Position numbers and translations under genes: made by a program. A stretch of DNA of 26,744 nt from a virus, in IMG/VR virus record IMGVR_UViG_3300042542_001271, positions 1 through 26,744 of that record. One strand, given 5' to 3'. Below are positions 6,153 to 11,124 of this stretch, in pieces; position 1 is the first letter of the stretch, and each line of letters opens with the position of its first letter. A model generated the notes under the pieces. It saw only the letters and a program-made list of their open reading frames with translations, was not told the origin of the DNA and ran no database searches.

Positions 6153-6675
6153 CCTCATCCAGCAAGGAATGGTCAAGAACCATCAGCCGGAACTGATCAA
6201 TCCCGCCAGCTTGGACCTGCGGTTGGGCGACCTGATCATGCTGGAGTCGGTGGAATCCCACCAGATGATTCCGCTGTCAATCAAGGAGTACACCGCTGAG
6301 CACCCGTATCAGTTGGTACCAGGGCAGTTCATTTTGGCGCAGACAATCGAGACATTCTTCATGCCTGAGGATGTGGCCGGATTGTTCTTCCTTAAGTCCA
6401 GCCGCGCCCGTGAAGGCTACGAGAACTTGCACGCCGGCTATGCAGATCCCGGCTGGCATGGCAGCGCGCTAACGCTGGAGCTGAAAAATGCCCGCCAGTT
6501 GCAACCGCTGCCGATCTATCCAAGGCTCAAGATCGGTCAAATGGTGTTCTTTCGAATGAGCCAGCGCCCAGCGCTCAGCTACGCGCAAGTGGGACATTAC
6601 AACAACGACAAGCTAGTCGCAGCTTCCAAGCAGTTCCTCGGCCGCGGCCAAGTGCCACGACTCGACGCTGCATGA
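6124..6675 (+). CDS. dcd: dCTP deaminase (dUTPase superfamily)
   Basis: A 183-residue product from ATG 6124, which follows GGAG and is preferred to a TTG at 6109. Family motifs are in order: P-A-S-L-D-L-R-L-G-D (27-36), P-G-Q-F-I-L-A-Q-T (66-74), K-S-S-R-A-R-E-G (91-98), Y-A-D-P-G-W-H-G (106-113) and L-E-L-K-N (118-122) with the catalytic glutamate Glu119. The enzyme converts dCTP to dUTP, a step toward dTTP. Some relatives also hydrolyse dUTP, and the sequence alone does not settle whether this one is bifunctional. It is a cytoplasmic homotrimer in the family. Phages use it to raise the thymidylate supply, fitting the replication genes upstream. Its last 63 bases overlap the 3' end of a candidate antisense gene. 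Confidence 0.92.
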   Translation: MILCDTEIHDLIQQGMVKNHQPELINPASLDLRLGDLIMLESVESHQMIPLSIKEYTAEHPYQLVPGQFILAQTIETFFMPEDVAGLFFLKSSRAREGYENLHAGYADPGWHGSALTLELKNARQLQPLPIYPRLKIGQMVFFRMSQRPALSYAQVGHYNNDKLVAASKQFLGRGQVPRLDAA

Positions 6676-6855
6676 ACGCATAGCTTCACGCACCAGCCAG
6701 TTGATTTGCGATCGCTGGCTGGCCTCTTGCTCTGCCAGCAACAGGGCATATTCCAACAAAGCGTTCCAATCCTGCTGCTGATGTAGCTTGCGCAACATGC
6801 TGGCATTGGCAGCGCCGTGAAATTGTGCTTCTATGGTATGAACCAATGGATTCAT
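6613..6855 (-). CDS. Candidate antisense gene between dcd and the sigma factor, 80 aa
   Basis: The 181 bases between the deaminase stop and the sigma ATG hold no plus-strand gene, but on the minus strand they encode an 80-residue protein. Starts at 6855 or 6858 are possible; I use 6855 (M-N-P-L-V-H-T-I-E-A-Q-F-H). The predicted protein is helical with regular Leu/Ala spacing (L-R-K-L-H-Q-Q-Q-D-W-N-A-L-L-E-Y-A-L-L-L) and a second helix INWLVREAMRS. That is unlike a random shadow frame and resembles a compact protein-binding domain. Its start codon overlaps the sigma start head to head, and its end runs into the end of dcd. It lies against the direction of the whole early block. A sigma regulator (for example an anti-sigma factor) is an attractive idea but is inference only. 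Confidence 0.55.
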   Translation of the reverse strand: MNPLVHTIEAQFHGAANASMLRKLHQQQDWNALLEYALLLAEQEASQRSQINWLVREAMRSCSVESWHLAAAEELLGSCD

Positions 6856-6856
6856 C

Positions 6857-7747
6857 ATGTCTGACAGTATCAAGGATTATCTCAACAGTATCGCCAAATA
6901 TCCGTTGTTGACACCTGAGCAGGAGATACAACTTGGCAGGCGGGTAGCACGGCTTAAAGAATTGCAACAACTGGAAAGGCCATTAACAAAAGATGAGCAG
7001 CGCGAGGTGCGCAGTGGCGAACGTGCTCGGCAGCGCTTTATTCAGTCCAACCTGCAACTTGTCGTACATATCGCCCGCAAGTACAACAAACGCCAGAACA
7101 AGACGCTCGAGTTCATGGATCTGATCCAAGAAGGCAACATCGGCCTGTCACGCGCTGTGGACCTGTTCGATCCCACCCGCGGCTACAAGTTCTCGACCTA
7201 CGCCTACTGGTGGATCCGCCAGGGCATCACCAGGGCTCTAATCATTTATGACGGCATAATCAGGCTGCCGATTGGTGTGCACGAGATGCTGTACAAGGTC
7301 AACCGCACCATTCAAGATCTCGGTCATGAGCTAGGCCACGCGCCAAATACCAGTCAGGTGGCAGAGCATCTGGACATGGACCCTAAAGATTTATCCATAC
7401 TGCTGCGGCAGGGTTATCGCGTAACCAGCCTTGACCAGCACATCACAAACTCTGAAAGCCACACCATTGCAGAAACAATTGCAGACCCCGCATACAATCA
7501 AGAGGATGCCGCAACGCATCAAGATATACAAAATATGATGGAATACTTCGCAAAATACCTTGATAAGACAACGCAAACAGTGCTTAAAGCACGCATGATT
7601 TGCCAGCCAATTACTTGGTCAGAACTGGAACGCACGACCGGCATTAGCAAGACACGATTGCACACCATTGAGCAACGTGGCATTGCCCGCCTCCGTATGC
7701 TGATGAGCAATCCGCTGGCAGGCACGCCTCTTGGAACCAACGATTGA
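6857..7747 (+). CDS. Phage-encoded sigma-70-family factor with altered region 4
   Basis: A 296-residue product. Region 1.2 is residues 4-30 (SIKDYLNSIAKYPLLTPEQE). Regions 2.1-2.4 span 57-127 with F-M-D-L-I-Q-E-G-N-I-G-L, F-D-P-T-R-G-Y-K-F-S-T-Y-A-Y-W-W-I-R-Q-G-I-T-R, keeping the Trp pair and the Gln/Thr that read the -10 element. Region 3 is about 135-200, and region 4 about 226-283. It is closest in style to cyanobacterial group 2 factors and lacks region 1.1. After W-W-I-R-Q-G-I-T-R-A-L the usual A-D-Q-x-R-T-I-R is replaced by I-I-Y-D-G-I-I-R. In region 4.2 the canonical S-R-E-R-V-R-Q-I-E reads S-K-T-R-L-H-T-I-E, so the main -35 contacts are changed. It should direct host RNA polymerase to phage promoters. 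It is the last convincing gene of the plus block and faces the late block. Confidence 0.93.
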   Translation: MSDSIKDYLNSIAKYPLLTPEQEIQLGRRVARLKELQQLERPLTKDEQREVRSGERARQRFIQSNLQLVVHIARKYNKRQNKTLEFMDLIQEGNIGLSRAVDLFDPTRGYKFSTYAYWWIRQGITRALIIYDGIIRLPIGVHEMLYKVNRTIQDLGHELGHAPNTSQVAEHLDMDPKDLSILLRQGYRVTSLDQHITNSESHTIAETIADPAYNQEDAATHQDIQNMMEYFAKYLDKTTQTVLKARMICQPITWSELERTTGISKTRLHTIEQRGIARLRMLMSNPLAGTPLGTND

Positions 7748-7904
7748 AAAATACGGCGATGTATGGCGCGTTTGTCTAAATGGCATGTGCAAAGATCATG
7801 TGCAAGATTGGCAAGCATTTATTTTTTATCATCAGATGTTGAATCAATCAACCAGTCCTGAATCTTTAGCACGCGATCAACAGTCCATGACTCCTGACGG
7901 CTAA
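7731..7904 (+). CDS. Candidate 57-residue gene in the convergent junction (antisense to the HNH gene)
   Basis: An open frame follows the stop at 7704-7706. A TTG at 7731, inside the sigma 3' end, gives M-E-P-T-I-E-K-Y-G-D-V-W-R-V-C-L-N-G, then H-V-Q-D-W-Q-A-F-I-F-Y-H-Q-M-L. This reads like a compact alpha/beta domain with several Trp and aromatic residues, and from memory resembles a small protein seen in cyanophages. The last third overlaps the end of the minus-strand HNH gene (7819) and is less protein-like. No strong Shine-Dalgarno is visible. It is either a true last gene of the plus operon or a fossil fragment. Confidence 0.4.
   Translation: MEPTIEKYGDVWRVCLNGMCKDHVQDWQAFIFYHQMLNQSTSPESLARDQQSMTPDG
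7748..7818. other. Convergent junction of the early (+) and late (-) blocks
   Basis: These 71 bases separate the sigma stop from the HNH stop. Transcripts meet here, so a bidirectional terminator would be expected. I see only an A/T-rich run (TTTATTTTTTATC, from 7818) and no convincing stem, so termination may be Rho-dependent or the transcripts may overlap. Confidence 0.5.
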
Positions 7905-8139
7905 ACCACTTTCGCCATTCCTCGCTGCCTTTGCGGCGGTTGCATTCGCGGCAGGCTGGCACCAGATTGCTAGCAACTGTGGCGCCACCTTTATGGCGTG
8001 GTTTGACGTGGTCTAAGGTATCAGCCGGCGCACTGCAGTACGCGCATTCACGACCCCACGCCTCAAAGATTTGCTGTCTAAATTGATGCTTTGCACTGCG
8101 TTTTGATACGAGGTTAGAGCCATCAATCGAGTGATCCAC
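7819..8139 (-). CDS. HNH endonuclease (four-cysteine type)
   Basis: From GTG 8139 the product is 106 residues. The core is C-A-Y-C, then L-D-H-V-K-P-R-H-K-G-G, then N-L-V-P-A-C-R-E-C-N-R-R-K-G-S, the classic HNH (beta-beta-alpha metal) fold with two CxxC pairs for a structural zinc. The open frame continues to an ATG at 8190, but that extension only repeats the neighbouring gene in another frame (68-base overlap), so I prefer the GTG, which overlaps by 17 bases. Such small HNH proteins may help DNA packaging as terminase partners or act as nicking enzymes. Here it is the last gene of the late block, far from any terminase in the window. Nuclease family is certain, role open. Confidence 0.85.
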   Translation of the reverse strand: MDHSIDGSNLVSKRSAKHQFRQQIFEAWGRECAYCSAPADTLDHVKPRHKGGATVASNLVPACRECNRRKGSEEWRKWFSRQESWTVDRVLKIQDWLIDSTSDDKK

Positions 8140-8305
8140 GCAGTTCCGGGATGGGTAGCACCTGAACCGATAGGCCCAGGATGTGATCATTAGACGGCGC
8201 TAACTCAGTGAGTCGCGCAATAAAGTCATCTGATACCGCTTCCGGGTCGTCGCTGTCGCTTTCCACCACGATGGTGTACTCGATCTCAAGGACGTATTGC
8301 CTCAT
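8123..8305 (-). CDS. Small hypothetical protein, 60 aa
   Basis: ATG at 8305 overlaps the metallophosphoesterase stop (ATGA), and its stop overlaps the start of the HNH gene. The sequence begins with a strand-like M-R-Q-Y-V-L-E-I-E-Y-T-I-V-V-E-S, then an acidic D-S-D-D-P-E patch, a helix and another strand (I-L-G-L-S-V-Q-V-L-P). That suggests a small alpha/beta fold. No family recognised. Position in a tight overlap chain supports coding. Confidence 0.65.
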   Translation of the reverse strand: MRQYVLEIEYTIVVESDSDDPEAVSDDFIARLTELAPSNDHILGLSVQVLPIPELRGSLD

Positions 8306-9153
8306 ACCGTGGGCCTACAGGTGATGTCAACACCACCACGCTCCCGTGGCCGCAGCGTTAGCCATATCCCACCAAGTGACTTAGGCATCACGATCCGCTC
8401 AATTGCCCATCCACCCGTAGCGCCAAACTCCTGCTTGTATGTGCCGGTCTGCAAGTGCCAGCGCTGCTCAATCCATGCCTTGCCGTTTTCTGCGATGCGG
8501 TAACACGGATGCGCGACCATGCTGCGCTCGTGGTTATGGCCGTTGACCATGATGTCCGCATCAGGTGCAATCTGCGCATATCGGCCGCCACCCATGGTGC
8601 CTTTGGTGACGATGCCGCCCCATGCTCCGTGATGGAAGAACAATGTACAGCGCCTTGTACGGCCTGCTGATTTGCGGAATGCAAACCGCACAAAGCCTTG
8701 GTAACCCATGTGCTCAGTTACGGCGCCATCGTTGCGCATAAGCCTGACCACGTTCTCTAGCGGGTCGATCTCTTGATTATTGAGCACGGCGGTTTCGTGG
8801 TTGCCGTCGCCCATCATCAGGATCATGTCGCCGTATGGCCTGAGCAAGTCTGCCGACTCGCGGAACACAAGATCGAAGTAATTGCCGCCGAGATGCTCCG
8901 GCCTGATGTCGCCCTTACTGCCGCGCCGGTCCTTTTTGCCTTGCATCAGGCAAAGTACATCACCAAACATCAACGCATGGCCACCAATGGCCTTGCATTC
9001 CTCAAGGTGCTGCAGCAGCAGCTTGCGGTTGCATTTCGGATTGTCTAGATGGATATCCGATAGCAAAAGAAAGGTTGCCTCTTCCTTGGTGCTGCTGTAC
9101 GGTATCCGTATCTCCAAAAGCTCTGGCGATACTCTCGTAGATGTAATCGCCAT
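8302..9153 (-). CDS. Calcineurin-like metallophosphoesterase
   Basis: A 283-residue product. All metal-binding motifs are present in order: D33-I-H35, G64-D65, G117-N-H-E120, H174-H-G, and G205-H-N-H208. These coordinate two metal ions (usually Mn or Fe/Zn) for phosphoester hydrolysis. Phage members act on nucleic acids, cyclic nucleotides or phosphoproteins, and the substrate cannot be read from sequence. The gene follows the endolysin on the same strand with a 27-base gap and is coupled by ATGA to the next small gene. A hairpin (9153-9178) lies over its start region. No signal peptide or membrane segment, so it is cytoplasmic. A role in DNA repair or in RNA processing late in infection is possible but unproven. 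Confidence 0.88.
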   Translation of the reverse strand: MAITSTRVSPELLEIRIPYSSTKEEATFLLLSDIHLDNPKCNRKLLLQHLEECKAIGGHALMFGDVLCLMQGKKDRRGSKGDIRPEHLGGNYFDLVFRESADLLRPYGDMILMMGDGNHETAVLNNQEIDPLENVVRLMRNDGAVTEHMGYQGFVRFAFRKSAGRTRRCTLFFHHGAWGGIVTKGTMGGGRYAQIAPDADIMVNGHNHERSMVAHPCYRIAENGKAWIEQRWHLQTGTYKQEFGATGGWAIERIVMPKSLGGIWLTLRPRERGGVDITCRPTV

Positions 9154-9178
9154 GCCGTTTGTAGCGGCTTACACGGCA
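9153..9178 (-). promoter_or_regulatory. Hairpin over the phosphoesterase start codon (candidate)
   Basis: TGCCGT and ACGGCA pair across 14 bases, and the loop contains GTA/TAC that can add three more pairs. On the minus strand the 3' arm ends on the A of the ATG at 9153, so folding could hide the initiation site, which also lacks a clear Shine-Dalgarno. It could couple phosphoesterase translation to the upstream endolysin. Confidence 0.35.
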
Positions 9179-9180
9179 GT

Positions 9181-10248
9181 CTAATAGTCCCAGCGCGCGC
9201 GTGGCCGGCCAGCGCGGATGCCTAGGTGGATGAATCCCTTCGGCGCGCCATAACCGACGCTGTACGGCCACTCACGATCCACCCATGCTTGCACCTTGTT
9301 GATGTCAGCGCCATCGACGTAGAAGTCAACAGCTCCTACATTGGGCGCGTCGTAAAGATGCTCACTGCCTGATGCGCCACCGACGGCGCGGTTGATTGCA
9401 GCCGGCCTGTACCCGCTGGTGATCGTGATGAACTTGCCGCCAAATGCCGTGCGCACGCGCTCCAAGAATGCTACTAGCTCTGCTGCAGTATCAATTTGAT
9501 GCTGCGCCACAAAACGCCGCGCTGGATCGCCTAGGGCAAACTCACCTAGGGTGAAATGCGCCGACAGCTTGGTGCTGAACGGATCACTGGGTTTCACCTT
9601 GTACGGCAAGGCTTGCGCAGCTTCGCCCCACAGTCGCCCTTCTGCTTGCCGGCGGCGCAGCAACCCAGCCTCGACACTGGTGCCAGGGTTGCGGTAGAGC
9701 AACATCGCTTCTGGGACTGCATCCCAGTCCTTTTCTTTTAGCCGCTTGCTAATCGTTTCAAAACCAGTGGTGCCGTAGAAATCGCTGCCGAGGTTATAGG
9801 CAAAGCTAATCAAGGCAGACTGCTTGTCGCCATTCATGGCATTCCAGAACGGCACCGTAACGCGCAACTTGTTGACAATCCGCTCAATCTCAAGCTCCAG
9901 CAGCTTGCTGGCATCAATGACTGTGAGCTTGTCGCCGCGCTGCACCTTGCGGCCGTCGCTGTACCTAGTGGTGCCATAGCCGATGGTCCAGGGATCGCCG
10001 CCGCTAAGCGGATCTGGGTAGGCCGACAGGTGGCACCCTTCAAACTCTTTGATCAGCTTTGTCGCTGCCTCATAGCTGTGCAGTTTACCGTCTTGGCTCC
10101 AAGTCTGAAACCAAGGCTGACTCCTGTCAAACAGTTCAGGCGCAACCTTTAATAGCTCGGCTTCTAGTTCAGAGATTGCCGCCTGCTGATGCGGCAACCC
10201 CTTCCAGTAGCGAAACAGGTTGCTGGGTTTGATTGGTGATTTACTCAC
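9181..10248 (-). CDS. Two-domain endolysin: GH24 lysozyme plus M15 D-Ala/L-Ala-type peptidase
   Basis: A 355-residue product. Residues about 60-208 form a phage GH24 lysozyme. E-F-E70-G, Y-P-D79 and T88-I-G-Y-G match the E-D-T catalytic triad of T4 lysozyme, with a G-G-D-P-W insertion before the threonine, and R-R-R-Q-A-E-G-R-L-W closes the domain. Residues about 230-355 form an M15 zinc peptidase: S-G-Y-R (278-281), S-E-H297 and V-D308 with the final ligand H341 in F-I-H-L-G. The enzyme would cut both glycan strands and peptide cross-links of peptidoglycan. There is no signal peptide, so it depends on a holin; candidate one-TM proteins lie just upstream. The N-terminal 55 residues are a helical region of unknown role. 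Confidence 0.9.
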   Translation of the reverse strand: MSKSPIKPSNLFRYWKGLPHQQAAISELEAELLKVAPELFDRSQPWFQTWSQDGKLHSYEAATKLIKEFEGCHLSAYPDPLSGGDPWTIGYGTTRYSDGRKVQRGDKLTVIDASKLLELEIERIVNKLRVTVPFWNAMNGDKQSALISFAYNLGSDFYGTTGFETISKRLKEKDWDAVPEAMLLYRNPGTSVEAGLLRRRQAEGRLWGEAAQALPYKVKPSDPFSTKLSAHFTLGEFALGDPARRFVAQHQIDTAAELVAFLERVRTAFGGKFITITSGYRPAAINRAVGGASGSEHLYDAPNVGAVDFYVDGADINKVQAWVDREWPYSVGYGAPKGFIHLGIRAGRPRARWDY

Positions 10249-10251
10249 AGA

Positions 10252-10392
10252 TCAGCGACGCTTGGGGAACATCATCCGGCCAGCCTGCAGCAGCAACTGC
10301 ACCCAGCTATTGGACTTGAGCGGTGTCAACGCGATGATCTCGCTGCCAGCAGCAAGAACGATGGCGATAATGGCGACGGTTTGCGCGTCCAT
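10252..10392 (-). CDS. 46-residue one-helix membrane microprotein (lysis cassette)
   Basis: ATG at 10392, TGA at 10254-10252, four bases before the endolysin start region. It begins M-D-A-Q-T-V-A-I-I-A-I-V-L-A-A-G-S-E-I-I (one membrane segment, about 5-22), followed by P-L-K-S-N-S-W-V-Q-L and a basic end P-K-R-R. Its location directly before the endolysin and after another one-TM protein fits a holin, antiholin or small spanin-like role. From memory, similar tiny proteins recur in cyanophages. The basic C terminus predicts N-out/C-in topology. Confidence 0.65.
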   Translation of the reverse strand: MDAQTVAIIAIVLAAGSEIIALTPLKSNSWVQLLLQAGRMMFPKRR

Positions 10393-10394
10393 GA

Positions 10395-10643
10395 CTAATG
10401 ATGTGGGCGTGCCTCTAGCGTAGCCACCCGCTGCTCGACGCCATTGAGCCGGTTAAATGTCTCTTGGCGATCGCTGCGGATGTCGGTATGGAGCACTTCG
10501 AGTTGGGTGGCGATGTGCTCCACTGCGGATGTCAGGCGTATTACCGCCTCTCGGGCTTCGTCGCTGCGGCGGCTGAAACCCATAGCGCCCATGGCTGCCA
10601 CGGATATTGATGCGCCAGCGATGGCGGCAATCACTTCGATCAT
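10395..10643 (-). CDS. Holin-like protein: N-terminal membrane segment plus coiled coil
   Basis: An 82-residue protein. Residues about 3-22 are hydrophobic (I-A-A-I-A-G-A-S-I-S-V-A-A-M-G-A-M-G). The rest is a charged helix with heptad spacing (VIRLTSAVEHIATQLEVL, then LNGVEQRVATLE). This resembles XhlA/hemolysin-type phage proteins, which act with holins, with the order reversed (TM first). It stands two genes before the endolysin. Its stop is two bases from the next ATG, so the two are read together. A holin or lysis-timing role is inferred from position and topology; a structural role for the coiled coil cannot be excluded. Confidence 0.7.
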   Translation of the reverse strand: MIEVIAAIAGASISVAAMGAMGFSRRSDEAREAVIRLTSAVEHIATQLEVLHTDIRSDRQETFNRLNGVEQRVATLEARPHH

Positions 10644-10667
10644 GGCAGTGGGCGCTACCTAAGTAGA

Positions 10668-10802
10668 TTAGCGGCCCTGCCCGTGGCGCAATTTACGTGT
10701 GCCGCGAGGTTTGCTGTGCTGGCCGTTTCCCTGTTTAGATTTTTTGGGGCGGCCGGGTTTGTGGTCGACGCGGCCCAGTGCGGTTTTTGATTTAACGGCC
10801 AT
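10668..10802 (-). CDS. 44-residue strongly basic microprotein with G-R-P-K-K motif
   Basis: ATG at 10802 shares a base with the stop of the gene upstream. The product contains many Lys/Arg and almost no hydrophobic residues: M-A-V-K-S-K-T-A-L-G-R, then H-K-P-G-R-P-K-K-S-K-Q-G and R-K-L-R-H-G-Q-G-R. The P-G-R-P-K-K core resembles an AT-hook, so binding to DNA or RNA is plausible. From memory, comparable small basic proteins are recurrent in cyanophages. It lies between a small conserved gene and the lysis genes. Function unknown. Confidence 0.65.
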   Translation of the reverse strand: MAVKSKTALGRVDHKPGRPKKSKQGNGQHSKPRGTRKLRHGQGR

Positions 10803-11119
10803 CAGTTAGCGCTCCAGGGCAGGCCGGATGCGCGGGTCGGCTGGTGCTGTTCGTCGAGTTGTGCTTGGAGGGCTGCCTCGATTTCGCTCACCTTTTCGGG
10901 GCCGCCGAGTTTGTCTTGTACCCAGTCGATCACGAGTTCTTCGGTCAGATCGGCGAAGGGGATGAGGGCAGCGTCGCCGCGCTCCAATCCGATGCTGCCG
11001 TAAGCGCCGGCGTTGTAGGTGCCGTCACTGGCGTCCACGGTGTAGTGGGCGGTGTAGACGTAACCGTCGGCGGTCTCGCGCTCAAGGTTGGCGATGTGCC
11101 ACTGGAAGGTGGTGGTCAT
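10802..11119 (-). CDS. Conserved-looking small cyanophage protein, 105 aa (DUF7936-like)
   Basis: The natural start is ATG 11119 (M-T-T-T-F-Q-W-H-I-A-N-L-E-R); an extension to 11173 would run into the fibre gene. The sequence D-G-Y-V-Y-T-A-H-Y-T-V-D-A-S-D-G-T-Y is beta-rich, followed by A-G-A-Y-G-S-I-G-L-E-R and a helical end V-S-E-I-E-A-A-L-Q-A-Q-L-D-E-Q. From memory this matches a family recurrent in cyanophages (I believe DUF7936; unverified). It directly follows the long tail fibre, so a fibre accessory, chaperone or small virion protein is possible. Confidence 0.75.
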   Translation of the reverse strand: MTTTFQWHIANLERETADGYVYTAHYTVDASDGTYNAGAYGSIGLERGDAALIPFADLTEELVIDWVQDKLGGPEKVSEIEAALQAQLDEQHQPTRASGLPWSAN

Positions 11120-11124
11120 TATGT

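Noticed and set aside
7748-7830. TTTATTTTTTATC as a bidirectional terminator.
   Set aside because: There is a T-rich run but no stem before it on either strand.
8139-8190. Longer HNH version starting at ATG 8190.
   Set aside because: The extra 17 residues only reread the neighbouring gene in another frame and lack a Shine-Dalgarno; GTG 8139 is the more natural start.
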